From assembly GCA_016710465.1 (NCBI GenBank), contig JADJVS010000016.1, positions 682,001 to 746,000 of the forward strand: a stretch of DNA of 64,000 nt, read 5' to 3'. Every line of letters begins with the position of its first letter. The stretch's first letter is position 1. Below, piece by piece: positions 54,318 through 61,874 of this stretch. The translations under genes were made by a program, and so were the position numbers. This stretch comes from Sulfuritalea sp. (lineage in GTDB: Bacteria > Pseudomonadota > Gammaproteobacteria > Burkholderiales > Rhodocyclaceae). The notes below the pieces were generated by a model. The model had not been told where the DNA came from, made no database searches, and saw only the letters and a program-made list of their open reading frames with translations.

Positions 54318-54753
54318 GACTATTCCGAATGTGGTTCTCGATACGAATGTGCTGGTGGCAGCGTCACGCAGCCGACTTGGCGCTTCATTCGCCCTGTTGC
54401 AGGCATTGAGACAAGGCCGCTACAAGGCGCTTGTGTCGGTTCCATTGATGCTCGAATACGAAGCCGTGCTCAAGCGCCCGGAACAGCTCGAAGCCAGCGG
54501 GCGCAGCGCGGTGATGACGGACTCCTTCCTCGATGCCTTCAGCCTTTGCATCGAGCCGGTGCATCTGCATTACCTGTGGCGACCGCAACTACGCGACCCT
54601 GCGGACGAAATGGTGCTTGAAACCGCATTGAACGGACGCGCCGCTGCCTTGGTTACCCTGAACGGCGGCGACTTTCCCGCCGCCGCGAACTTTCGCCTGC
54701 CGGTGTTGACGCCCGGTGCGTTTCTGCAATTTCTGCAAGAGGAGAAAACCTGA
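54316..54753 (+). CDS. PIN-domain toxin (putative toxin component, PIN family)
   Basis: Protein of 145 aa. PIN acidic residues visible in VVLDTNVLVAAS, a central LEYEAVL, and DPADEMVLETALNG; probable Mg-dependent RNase. Toxin gene comes first and the RHH-like antitoxin second, overlapping by one base. No ribosome site precedes the ATG, consistent with leaderless translation. Confidence 0.88.
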   Translation: MTIPNVVLDTNVLVAASRSRLGASFALLQALRQGRYKALVSVPLMLEYEAVLKRPEQLEASGRSAVMTDSFLDAFSLCIEPVHLHYLWRPQLRDPADEMVLETALNGRAAALVTLNGGDFPAAANFRLPVLTPGAFLQFLQEEKT

Positions 54754-54992
54754 TGGCCAACTATGCCTTGCGTGTTCCCGAGTCCCTGTTCTCCTATGCC
54801 CGGCAAGTGGCCGAGGAAGAGCATGTGTCGATGAACCAGTTCTTTGTCACGGCAATCGCCGAGAAGGTGTCTGCCTTGAAAACCGAAGCCTATTTTCGTG
54901 AACGGCAGGCGCGCGGTGATCTGGCCGCCTTCGATCAATGGCTCGCCGCGAGCCCGAAGGCCCAGCCGGTCCCAGGCGACGAGAAGCCCTGA
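54753..54992 (+). CDS. antitoxin, ribbon-helix-helix/HicB-C-like
   Basis: Protein of 79 aa. The first 45 residues (YALRVPESLFSYARQVAEEE...VSMNQFFVTAIAEKV) read as a ribbon-helix-helix DNA-binding fold; the rest is a flexible tail for toxin binding. GAGGAG lies upstream of its ATG. It probably binds the palindrome at 54302-54317. Confidence 0.82.
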   Translation: MANYALRVPESLFSYARQVAEEEHVSMNQFFVTAIAEKVSALKTEAYFRERQARGDLAAFDQWLAASPKAQPVPGDEKP

Positions 54993-55013
54993 TGCAATCC
55001 GCGCCAGCATCTG

Positions 55014-55040
55014 AAAGTCGGCGCTGGCAACACGGCGACT
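55014..55040 (+). repeat. dispersed 27-bp repeat after PIN/antitoxin operon
   Basis: AAAGTCGGCGCTGGCAACAC then GGCGACT, 22 bases after the antitoxin stop and in the same sense as the gene. Matches the consensus at nearly every position. Confidence 0.75.
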
Positions 55041-55062
55041 GCCGCGCCCAAAGGCAGTCCTG

Positions 55063-55965
55063 ATGCCCGCCAGCCTCGAAGGCCAGCTTGTCGTCGCGCT
55101 TTCCTCGCGCGCGCTGTTCGATTTCGAGGAAGAGAACCGCGTCTTCGAGGACCAGAACGATTCCGCCTACATGCGCCTGCAGCTTGAGCGCATGGAGCAG
55201 CCGGCGCGGCCCGGCGTCGCCTTCCCGCTGGTGCAAAAGCTGCTGGCCTTCAACACGCCCGAGCGCCAGCGCGTCGCCGTGGTGATCCTCTCGCGCAATG
55301 ACCCGGTCTCGGGCCTGCGCATTTTCAAGTCCGCCGAGGCCGCCGGCATGCAACTGGAGCGCGGCGTGTTCACGCGCGGCCGGCCGCCCTTCGGCTACCT
55401 CAAGCCGCTGGGCGCCAACCTCTTCCTCTCCGCCAACGAAGCCGACGTGCGCGCCGCACTGGAAGGCGGCTTCCCCGCCGCACGCGTGTATTCGACGACG
55501 CTGAGCGAAGCCGAGCAGCACCCGCAGGAAGTGCGCATCGCCTTCGACGGCGACGCCGTGCTGTTTTCCGACGAGGCCGAGCGCGTGTTCCAAGAGCAAG
55601 GCCTCGCCGCCTTCCAGGACCACGAAGAAAGCCGTGCGCTGCACCCGCTGCCACCGGGGCCATTCATGCCGCTGCTGGAAGCCCTGCACCGCCTGCGCGC
55701 CGACAGCGCCGGCTGCCCGATGAAAATCCGCACCGCGCTGGTCACCGCGCGCAGCGCCCCCGCCCACGAACGCGCGATCCGCACCCTGATGGAATGGAAA
55801 GTCGAAGTCGACGAAGCCATGTTCCTCGGCGGCCTGGAAAAAACCCATTTCCTGCGCGAATTCGAACCCGACTTCTTCTTCGACGACCAGACGAGGCACT
55901 GCGAGCCGGCGTCACGGCTGGTGCCGACGGGGCATGTGGTGAGCGGGGTGGCGAACTCCGAGTAG
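55063..55965 (+). CDS. 5'-nucleotidase (cytosolic N5'-nucleotidase I-like)
   Basis: Protein of 300 aa of the PF06189-type 5'-nucleotidase family: LVVALSSRALFDFEEENRVFE, VVILSRNDPVSGLRIF, RGVFTRG, VRIAFDGDAVLFSDE and DPDFFFDDQTRH-type acidic motifs. HAD-like fold hydrolysing nucleoside monophosphates. It is the only metabolic gene inside the TA-rich region and may be older than the surrounding insertions. Confidence 0.88.
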   Translation: MPASLEGQLVVALSSRALFDFEEENRVFEDQNDSAYMRLQLERMEQPARPGVAFPLVQKLLAFNTPERQRVAVVILSRNDPVSGLRIFKSAEAAGMQLERGVFTRGRPPFGYLKPLGANLFLSANEADVRAALEGGFPAARVYSTTLSEAEQHPQEVRIAFDGDAVLFSDEAERVFQEQGLAAFQDHEESRALHPLPPGPFMPLLEALHRLRADSAGCPMKIRTALVTARSAPAHERAIRTLMEWKVEVDEAMFLGGLEKTHFLREFEPDFFFDDQTRHCEPASRLVPTGHVVSGVANSE

Positions 55966-56076
55966 CTTGCGGCCCGACAACCTCGCTTGCCGCGGACTTC
56001 TCTCTGCTTCCATTCTTGCAAGTAAGGCTATTCTGCATTACACTCCAGGCGATCAGGAAACCATGAGGGCATCGCC

Positions 56077-56327
56077 ATGACAACCTTGACCGTTACCTCC
56101 CGGGGACAAGTGACGTTCAGAAAAGAAGTGTTGCAACACCTCGGCATCAGGCCGGGAGAAAAATCGAGCTGGACTTGCTGCCGGACGGTCGGGGCATGCT
56201 CAAGGCGGCCAGGCCTGCCGGAAAGATAGATGGCTTCGTCGGATTGCTCGCCGGCCGGTCAAAGAAAGTCGCCACCATCGAAGAGATCAACGCGGCAAGC
56301 GCACAGGGCTGGGCCGGCGAGGAATGA
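56077..56327 (+). pseudogene. AbrB-family antitoxin, frameshifted in an A-run
   Basis: Opening TTLTVTSRGQVTFRKEVLQHLGIRPGEK is an AbrB/MazE-type swapped-hairpin DNA-binding domain. After GEK the frame breaks; adding one A to the five-A run at about 56159-56163 restores IELDLLPDGRGMLKAARPAG and a full 83-aa protein ending at the TGA that overlaps the PIN toxin start. Real mutation or homopolymer read error cannot be told apart here. Confidence 0.8.
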
Positions 56328-56719
56328 GGATCGCCGTCGATACCAACGTACTGATTCGTGCCGTCGTGCGCGACGACCCCGTGCAAGCGAAAGTCGCCGC
56401 CAAAATCCTGACCAAGGCCGAATTGATCGCGGTGGCATTGCCATGCCTATGCGAGTTTGCGTGGGTGTTGCGCAGAGTTTACGGCTTCACCGCCGCCGAC
56501 GTAGCCAGCGCGATCCGGGCACTGCTTGCCGCGGCCAATGTGGAAGTCAACCGCCCCGCCGTCGAGGCCGGCCTGTCGGTACTCGAAGCCGGCGGGGATT
56601 TCGCCGATGGTGTCATTGCCTACGAGGGCTGCTGGCTCGGCGGGGAAACCTTTGTTTCCTTCGACAAGAAGGCGGTTTCGCTGCTCACGGCGGCAGGCCA
56701 GTCGGCGCGCCTTTTGTAA
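56324..56719 (+). CDS. PIN-domain toxin (VapC-like) of the AbrB/PIN pair
   Basis: Protein of 131 aa; PIN residues in IAVDTNVLIRAVVRDD, an LCEFAWVL, and the C-terminal FADGVIAYEG...FVSFDKKA. Probable RNase toxin. Its ATG overlaps the antitoxin stop (ATGA), so loss of the antitoxin frame would also alter coupling. Confidence 0.9.
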   Translation: MRIAVDTNVLIRAVVRDDPVQAKVAAKILTKAELIAVALPCLCEFAWVLRRVYGFTAADVASAIRALLAAANVEVNRPAVEAGLSVLEAGGDFADGVIAYEGCWLGGETFVSFDKKAVSLLTAAGQSARLL

Positions 56720-56823
56720 TTAGGGGCGGAATTTGCGGATGCATGCGTAGAAGTCTCATTCGAGGCACCGCGATAGAATCAACGCAATTCGCAATACGCG
56801 AAACGACCAGCACAGGTGAGTTC

Positions 56824-57117
56824 ATGAAACCTTCCGCGGCCTTGCAGGCACATCGAGACCGGATTCGAAGCGTGGTGGAAAGCCACGGCGCGCGCAACCC
56901 GCGCGTATTCGGTTCCGTCGTCCATGGCACGGACGGGGAAACCAGCGACCTCGACCTGCTGGTCGATCCCATCGAAGGCCGAACCACGCTGTTGAGCCTG
57001 GTGCGCATCAAGCGCGACATCGAGGCGATCACCGGCGTCGCCACCGACGTCCTCACGCCGATGTCCCTGCACGAACGCTTCCGCCAGGCCGTGCTGGCCG
57101 AAGCGCTGCCCGTATGA
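56824..57117 (+). CDS. mntA: MNT-type nucleotidyltransferase antitoxin (MntA-like)
   Basis: Protein of 97 aa; minimal nucleotidyltransferase motif GSVVHGTDGETSDLDLLVD with the catalytic Asp pair. In known HEPN-MNT modules it AMPylates and silences the HEPN RNase. Overlaps the HEPN gene by 4 bases. The start is ATG at 56824; the longer frame from 56230 is not credible. Confidence 0.9.
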   Translation: MKPSAALQAHRDRIRSVVESHGARNPRVFGSVVHGTDGETSDLDLLVDPIEGRTTLLSLVRIKRDIEAITGVATDVLTPMSLHERFRQAVLAEALPV

Positions 57118-57470
57118 AAGACAAGGCACGCCGCGTCCCCGAGCGGCTGCAGGACATGCGCGAGGCGATTGCCAACGCCCGCGACGACCTTGGCGCCCTG
57201 ACCAAAGAGGAATTCCTCGCTGACGGCAAGACCCAACGCGCAGTGATCGAAAGTCTGATCGTCATCGGCGAAGCCGCCAAGCTCGTCATGCGCCTCGATC
57301 CCGACCTCGAACGCCGTGACCCAAGCGCTTGGCAGCAGTTCCGCGACGCCTACGACATGCGCATCGTCCTGACCCACGAATACTTCCGCGTCGATGCCGC
57401 CGTGGTCTGGGAGACAGTCAAGAACGATTTGCCGCAGTTGAATGCGCTGGTCGAATCCTTGCTGGGCTGA
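57114..57470 (+). CDS. hepT: HEPN-domain RNase toxin (HepT-like)
   Basis: Protein of 118 aa, all-helical. The Rx4-6H catalytic motif is in DMRIVLTHEYF, followed by the Tyr modified by MntA-type partners; typical ending VWETVKNDLPQLNALV. Intact pair with the gene upstream. Confidence 0.9.
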   Translation: MKDKARRVPERLQDMREAIANARDDLGALTKEEFLADGKTQRAVIESLIVIGEAAKLVMRLDPDLERRDPSAWQQFRDAYDMRIVLTHEYFRVDAAVVWETVKNDLPQLNALVESLLG

Positions 57471-57502
57471 TGAAATCGCGCGACAGCCCAATTGATTCAT
57501 TG

Positions 57503-57529
57503 AAAGTCGGCGCTGGCGAGACGGCGATT
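57503..57529 (+). repeat. dispersed 27-bp repeat after hepT
   Basis: AAAGTCGGCGCTGGCGAGAC then GGCGATT, 33 bases after the hepT stop, same sense as the gene. Nearly identical to the sequence inside lpxH at 24217-24243. Confidence 0.75.
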
Positions 57530-57554
57530 CAGATGGGTTTGGAAAGTAATTCGA

Positions 57555-57588
57555 AGCTGACCCCAAATAGCTGACCCCAAATAGCTGA
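57555..57588. repeat. tandem 14-bp repeat at the left edge of the TPR insert
   Basis: AGCTGACCCCAAAT occurs twice in a row followed by a partial third unit (AGCTGAT). It marks the point where base composition drops. Similar GGGTCAG-type motifs lie at the right edge (59570-59613). Confidence 0.65.
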
Positions 57589-57638
57589 TATCCAAAAGGT
57601 ACGCATAGTTAGGCAGACGTTGTCAGGATCGTCTAAAT

Positions 57639-59548
57639 ATGAACTGGCCAAAATACATTTGGGATTTCTGGAACGATCTTGGTCCTCTGGCCAATATCAT
57701 CCAAATCGTAGCCAGCGGGCTAGGCGGTGCGGTGTTTATTTATCGCATTCTGACCAGGCGCATTAGATCGCAGACGGCTATTCAGGAGAACTTAGAAGAA
57801 GCGCTTTCTCTCGGAAAGAGAGAAATTCTAGATCTTCAACGAGAACTTACAGATGCAAAGCAATACGATCCGCATATTTGGCTCGAAATTGCAGCGAAGG
57901 AACGGAAAGAACGAAATGAAGAAAAAGCAGTTGCTGCGCTGCAGTTAGCCTTCAAGCAGAACGGCTGAGGCGCTCTGTGAGACCTATGTTGCAATTGCCG
58001 GCTTCCATGTTGCGCTCTATCCAGATCAGGGCGATGCGTCTCTGGCTTGCACGAGGCACATCGCATGGCTAGTATCGCCGCGTTATTGCATACCAACGAT
58101 CCATCTATCTCGTCGTTACTCGAAGAGATCAACGCAACAATGGCAATGGAAGGTGTCCGGCGGCAAGAATACGACTTAACTGCCCTGGCACTCTCTTCAC
58201 CGTCGGTTGGCATTTATTGCCCCACCTCACAGCAAGATGCTGCGGCGTTGGTGAATAGCCTCCTGGCAATAGCAGTGAAGCGCATCATGATGAAGGCACA
58301 TATCTAATCTTAGAAAGGTTGTGCTTTCGGGCATTTTTTGTCGCCCGTCAGCACCTTGGTGACTTGGCGGAGCCGACATTGGTTGCTCGGCGGGAATGGG
58401 CATATGCATTGCTACTTACAGGGCAGCAATCGCTGGCTCTTGAGGAAATTGACGCAGTACTTGCACTTCAAAACCGTATCTTTGATGCCCAACATCCAGA
58501 GATCCTGCGTACGCGTGCTCTACATGCGACGATGACCGAATCGGTCGGCAGGCAGCAGGAAGCGCTATCGGAAATCGATGAGTTGTTGCCCGATATGACA
58601 TATGCCAAGGGCGCAGACCATTCCGAAACGCTTAGTTTGAAGTCCTTAAGAGCGGGGCGATTGTTCTATTTGGGGCGCTATTTAGAGGCCTTGGAAGCAG
58701 TTGAATCAGTGTTGCCAGCACAGGAGCACATATGCGGAAACGAGCATCGCAATACACTACTTTCGCGAAGCCTTCGAGCCAATGTTCTAAATATTCTGGA
58801 GCGTCATGATGAAGCTTTGAGCGAGATTGATGCGGTTCTCGCAGTTCGCATGCGTGTTAGTGGCCCGGAGCACCCTGATACGCTGCTGGTTCGTGATTAC
58901 CGTGCGAATATCTTAGTGCGCGTTGGTCGGCACGAAGATGCGCTACTGGAGTTGGATTCAATTTTTCCGCTAAAGTGAGAACGCTAGGAGCACGGCATCC
59001 GAGCGTGCTGATGACAAGCAGACCAAGCGCAGCTTCTGATCGAGCTGGAAACCTCAAGAAGGGTTGAATATCCTTGACGCCCTGATACCGCGTAGCAAGG
59101 AAGTATTCGGTGCTGACCACAGTGATACTTTAGCTATGCGCAGCGCCAAGTGGTCGCCCTGATGCGACTCGGTCGTCATGACGAGTCACTTGAAATGCTG
59201 CGTGACTTGCTACCAATTCAGGAACGGGTACTAGGAGCGGATCATCCTGTGCCTGTTCATACGCGGTATATCAAGGCAGGACTGTTGGCAGATGTCGGAC
59301 AACTCGAAGAAGCTCTAGCGTGTATTGAGGAGCTAATACCAGTCGTCTGTCGTATTTTCGGGCCGGAGCATTCGAACACGCTCATGGATAGGTCAGCTCG
59401 TGCCGGGATTCTTTTCAAGCTCGATCGGAAGAGTGAAGGGTGCGAGGAACTGCGCAGCATTCTCGAAATTTGGCAGCGCATCTTAGGACCAGACCACATT
59501 GAAACGATCAGGACTCAAGAATCGCTAGATGCCAATTGCCGCTTATGA
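57639..59548 (+). pseudogene. decayed TPR (kinesin-light-chain type) gene, AT-richer
   Basis: Fragments in changing frames make up one former gene. 57639-57968: membrane-anchored N-terminus (NIIQIVASGLGGAVFIYRIL) plus coiled coil. About 57955-58070: continuation in another frame (ETYVAIAGFHVALYPDQGD). 58047-58307: a further fragment. 58319-58978: five TPR units with the LGxxHPxTLxxR spacing. 58977-59150: short fragments with RTLGARHPSVLMT and VFGADHSDTL in other frames. 59150-59548: three more TPR units. At least four frameshifts or stops separate them. Base composition is clearly less GC-rich than all neighbours, suggesting recent transfer. Original function unknown; TPR proteins of this type are scaffolds or sensor parts. 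Confidence 0.75.
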
Positions 59549-59569
59549 AGAACCAGCCAAACGGCGCCA

Positions 59570-59613
59570 GGTACCAAAGGGTCAGGGTACCAAACAGGGT
59601 ACCAAAGGGTCAG
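59570..59613. repeat. GGTACCAAAGGGTCAG repeats at right edge of the TPR insert
   Basis: GGTACCAAAGGGTCAG at 59570-59585 and 59598-59613, with a shortened unit GGTACCAAACAG between. The second is followed by AGTGAATTGAATTCC. Reminiscent of sequence scars seen beside transposase genes, but no transposase is present. Confidence 0.6.
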
Positions 59614-59636
59614 AGTGAATTGAATTCCTTGCCCGA

Positions 59637-59737
59637 AAAGTCGGCGCCAGCGGCACGGCGACGAGGCCGGCACCGGCAGGCCAGGGCGGAGGAATGTGAA
59701 ACCCTGACGGAGCCACGGGCCTGCCGGTGACGGCCGA
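59637..59737 (+). repeat. ~100-bp direct repeat, copy 1 (TA cassette boundary)
   Basis: Begins with the 27-bp core (AAAGTCGGCGCCAGCGGCAC then GGCGACG) and ends TGACGGAGCCACGGGCCTGC then CGGTGACGGCCGA. Inside, ACCGGCAGGCC and GGCCTGCCGGT form a perfect 11-base inverted repeat. It ends about 9 bases from the stop of the minus-strand XRE antitoxin gene. Confidence 0.85.
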
Positions 59738-59745
59738 TCAAGCAC

Positions 59746-60036
59746 TCAAGCCGCTTCCAGCGCACGCAGCACGGTCTTCGGTTCTTTCGCAATGATGTTG
59801 AGCAGCACCAATGCCGTGCCGCGAGGCGTGCGATCGCCGCGTTCCCAATGGCGCAGCGTGCCCAGGCTGATCGCGAACCGGGCAGCAAATTCCACCTGGG
59901 TCAGGCCCGTAAGGCGACGCACTTCCTTGACGTCGACCTGTGGCGCTACATGGAGCTTGACGCCCGCCTGCATGCCACGCTGATGCGCGATGGCTTCCCG
60001 CAACCCCTGCTTGATGCTTGTAAATGCCTTGCTCAT
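59746..60036 (-). CDS. XRE-family antitoxin (HigA/NadS-like)
   Basis: Protein of 96 aa; C-terminal helix-turn-helix (VRRLTGLTQVEFAARFAISLGTLRHWERGDRTP). AGGAGG lies upstream of the ATG, which overlaps the toxin stop by 4 bases. Intact although its toxin gene carries a nonsense codon. Probably binds the 31-base palindrome at 60377. Confidence 0.9.
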   Translation of the reverse strand: MSKAFTSIKQGLREAIAHQRGMQAGVKLHVAPQVDVKEVRRLTGLTQVEFAARFAISLGTLRHWERGDRTPRGTALVLLNIIAKEPKTVLRALEAA

Positions 60037-60374
60037 TTCTCGCCTCCTGCCAGATCCTTGAGCAGACCGACCAGTTCGGCCAACTCGTTACGTTCCGCCT
60101 TGCTCAGATTATCCTTTTCACCCTTGCCGAACATCGTCAGCAAATAGAGTGGAATGCGGGCGCTGTGAAAGTAGTAGATCACCCGCACGCCGCCACTCTT
60201 GCCCTTGCCGCCGCGTGCCCAGCGCAGCTTGCGCACACCGCCGGTACCCTGCATCAGTTCGCCCGCTTTCGGCTGCGCCGAGAGGTAATCGATCACGTCC
60301 TTGCGCTCGACCTCCGACAGCAGGCGCTAGGCGCAACGGATGTATTCCGGCAGTTCGGCAACGGTGACCTGCAT
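60033..60374 (-). pseudogene. RelE/HigB-like toxin with amber codon 16
   Basis: Reading from ATG at 60374: MQVTVAELPEYIRCA, then TAG (60327-60329), then in the same frame RLLSEVERKDVIDYLSAQPKAG...VRVIYYFHSARIPLYLLTMF, a complete RelE/HigB-type toxin of about 113 codons. A downstream GTG at 60296 could start a shortened protein, but without the N-terminal strand and helix. One base change would restore the gene. Confidence 0.82.
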
Positions 60375-60376
60375 CC

Positions 60377-60407
60377 GGCGATACTAATCCATTGGATTAG
60401 TATCGCC
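60377..60407. promoter_or_regulatory. perfect 14-bp-arm palindrome, operator of the RelE/XRE module
   Basis: GGCGATACTAATCC, centre ATT, GGATTAGTATCGCC: perfect arms, ending 3 bases before the toxin start codon on the minus strand. Strong candidate for the antitoxin's own operator. Confidence 0.8.
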
Positions 60408-60435
60408 CCCGATTCGGTAGATGGGCAACATCCGA

Positions 60436-60533
60436 AGAGTCGGCGCTGGCGACACGGCGAAAAGGCCGGCACCAGCAAGCCCGGGACTGAGGAATCTCTC
60501 TGACGGAGCCACGGGCCTGCCGGTGATGGCCGG
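60436..60533 (+). repeat. ~100-bp direct repeat, copy 2 (TA cassette boundary)
   Basis: Core AGAGTCGGCGCTGGCGACAC then GGCGAAA, followed by GAGGAATCTCTCTGACGGAG and CCACGGGCCTGCCGGTGATG. Ends about 10 bases from the stop of the minus-strand PIN toxin gene. Same orientation as copies 1 and 3. Confidence 0.85.
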
Positions 60534-60542
60534 GGCAATCCC

Positions 60543-60944
60543 CTACCGGAACGGATTCAGCACAACCACACCGAAGCGCTTGAAGTCGCCGACGTTGCGC
60601 GTCACCACCGTCAGCTTGCGCACCAGCGCTGTGGCCGCGATCATCGCATCCTCATAGACGGTATCCGACTGGCGGTGCATCAGTTTTGCCCACAGGCGGA
60701 AGCTCGCGGCATCCATGTTCAGCACGTTGTAAGCGGCGGCGACCTGGTCCGCCCAGGATTCGATCTCGGCGGCCTTGGCCGGGTCCTGCTCGCGGATGAT
60801 CTCGATGCCGGCCTGTATCTCGCCGAGCGTGACCACGGAAATGTGCAGGTCGGCGTCGGCGACGGCTTCGATCCACGCCAGCACGCCGCCATGCGGCTTC
60901 GGCTTGCGCAGTTCGGAGACGACGTTGGTATCGAGCAGGTACAT
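60543..60944 (-). CDS. vapC: PIN-domain toxin (VapC)
   Basis: Protein of 133 aa; MYLLDTNVVSELRK, a LGEIQAGIE, and DAMIAATA with RNVGDFKRFG give the PIN acidic site. FitB/VapC-type RNase. Encoded 7 bases after its Phd-like antitoxin; both intact. Confidence 0.93.
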   Translation of the reverse strand: MYLLDTNVVSELRKPKPHGGVLAWIEAVADADLHISVVTLGEIQAGIEIIREQDPAKAAEIESWADQVAAAYNVLNMDAASFRLWAKLMHRQSDTVYEDAMIAATALVRKLTVVTRNVGDFKRFGVVVLNPFR

Positions 60945-60951
60945 CGCGCGA

Positions 60952-61206
60952 CTACAGGCCGGCCGGGGTGCGGCGCCTTGCCTTGCCGCGCGCCGGCAGC
61001 GTCAGGATCGAACGCGCCTCGTCGGAAAGCAGCAACTGCTTCAGCGTCGGACGCGCCGTGGCATGGAGTCGTTTCCATTCCGCGATGGGCACCAGCACAG
61101 CCGTTTCCGTGCCGCGCCGGGTAACGACCTGGGGGCCTTCGCTGATGCAGGCATCCAGCAATTCGCTGAATCGGGCTTTGGCGTCTTGTACGGGCCAAGT
61201 ATTCAC
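60952..61206 (-). CDS. Phd/YefM-family antitoxin
   Basis: Protein of 84 aa; opening WPVQDAKARFSELLDACISEGPQ and VVTRRGTETAVLVPIAEW are the Phd/YefM DNA-binding fold, followed by a basic tail. The start is GTG at 61206 with GGAG upstream. Pairs with the PIN toxin downstream. Confidence 0.92.
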   Translation of the reverse strand: MNTWPVQDAKARFSELLDACISEGPQVVTRRGTETAVLVPIAEWKRLHATARPTLKQLLLSDEARSILTLPARGKARRRTPAGL

Positions 61207-61235
61207 GGCAATCTCCGCTGACTAGTTACCTGACC

Positions 61236-61264
61236 AGTTTAGCCCGCACCAGCAGTGTGCGCAA
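61236..61264 (-). promoter_or_regulatory. putative promoter of the Phd/PIN module
   Basis: On the minus strand TTGCGC and TAAACT are separated by 17 bases, the -10 box 30 bases before the antitoxin GTG. Both boxes are partial matches. Confidence 0.4.
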
Positions 61265-61284
61265 CCGGGCGCGGCAGGCGGTAA

Positions 61285-61385
61285 AAAGTCGGCGCCCGCG
61301 ACACGGCGACAAGGCCCTCACCGGCTGGCCCGGGGTGGAGGAATCTCTCTGACGGAGCCACGGGCCTGCCGGTGACGGCCGAGGC
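61285..61385 (+). repeat. ~100-bp direct repeat, copy 3 (TA cassette boundary)
   Basis: Core AAAGTCGGCGCCCGCGACAC then GGCGACA. Internal inverted repeat TCACCGGCTGGCCC (61318-61331) and GGGCCTGCCGGTGA (61362-61375) with one mismatch. Ends about 7 bases from the higA stop. Confidence 0.85.
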
Positions 61386-61391
61386 AAGCGA

Positions 61392-61697
61392 TCAAGCGGT
61401 TTCAGGCAGTTCCAGCGGCTCGATCTTCGCAATCACCTTCTTCAGCGACTTCTCCGACGCCGCGAGATCGTATTGCGCCTGCATGTGCAGCCAGGATTCC
61501 GCACTGCCGCCGAGTGCGGCGGCAAGGCGCACCGCCATGTCGGCGCTGACGCCGTTCTTGCCATAAAGGACATTCGACAGCGTCACGCGGGTGACGCCGA
61601 TGCGCCGGGCAAAATCGGTCACGGTGATTTCGGTGCCGGTGAAAACGCCATCCCTCAGAACTTCCCCGGGATGGGGCGGGTTGTGCATGCGCGTCAT
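61392..61697 (-). CDS. higA: HigA-family antitoxin
   Basis: Protein of 101 aa; HPGEVLRDGVF at the N-terminus and helix-turn-helix RRIGVTRVTLSNVLYGKNGVSADMAVRLAAAL are hallmarks of the HigA/VapI family. AGGAG precedes the ATG. Its HigB partner survives only as a 3' fragment directly upstream. Confidence 0.92.
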   Translation of the reverse strand: MTRMHNPPHPGEVLRDGVFTGTEITVTDFARRIGVTRVTLSNVLYGKNGVSADMAVRLAAALGGSAESWLHMQAQYDLAASEKSLKKVIAKIEPLELPETA

Positions 61698-61707
61698 CTC
61701 TTTGCTC

Positions 61708-61800
61708 CTAGTGATAGTCTCGATAGTCCACCAGCACGGCGTCCTCGCCGTCGAAGTCGAAGGTCAGGCGCCAGTTTCCATTGACCCAGACCGACAGAAC
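61708..61800 (-). pseudogene. HigB toxin remnant (C-terminal 30 codons)
   Basis: Frame reading VNGNWRLTFDFDGEDAVLVDYRDYH before a TAG, the typical end of HigB toxins, 10 bases upstream of higA. The rest of the gene is missing; the break coincides with a 16-bp tandem duplication at 61795-61826 (CAGAACCATTGGGGTC and CAGAACCATTGGAGTC), suggesting a deletion scar. Confidence 0.8.
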
Positions 61801-61847
61801 CATTGGGGTCCAGAACCATTGGAGTCAGTGTCGATTCATCCTGCACA

Positions 61848-61874
61848 AAAGTCGGCGCTGGCGATACGCCGATC
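61848..61874 (+). repeat. dispersed 27-bp repeat next to truncated XRE gene
   Basis: AAAGTCGGCGCTGGCGATAC then GCCGATC. It overlaps the stop codon end of the truncated XRE gene. Unlike copies at 59.6, 60.4 and 61.3 kb, the long right half is absent. Confidence 0.75.

Noticed and set aside
59637..61385. Integron attC sites
   Set aside because: The repeats lack the GTTRRRY and RYYYAAC end boxes and no integron integrase is seen; cassette-like layout is kept only as a hypothesis.
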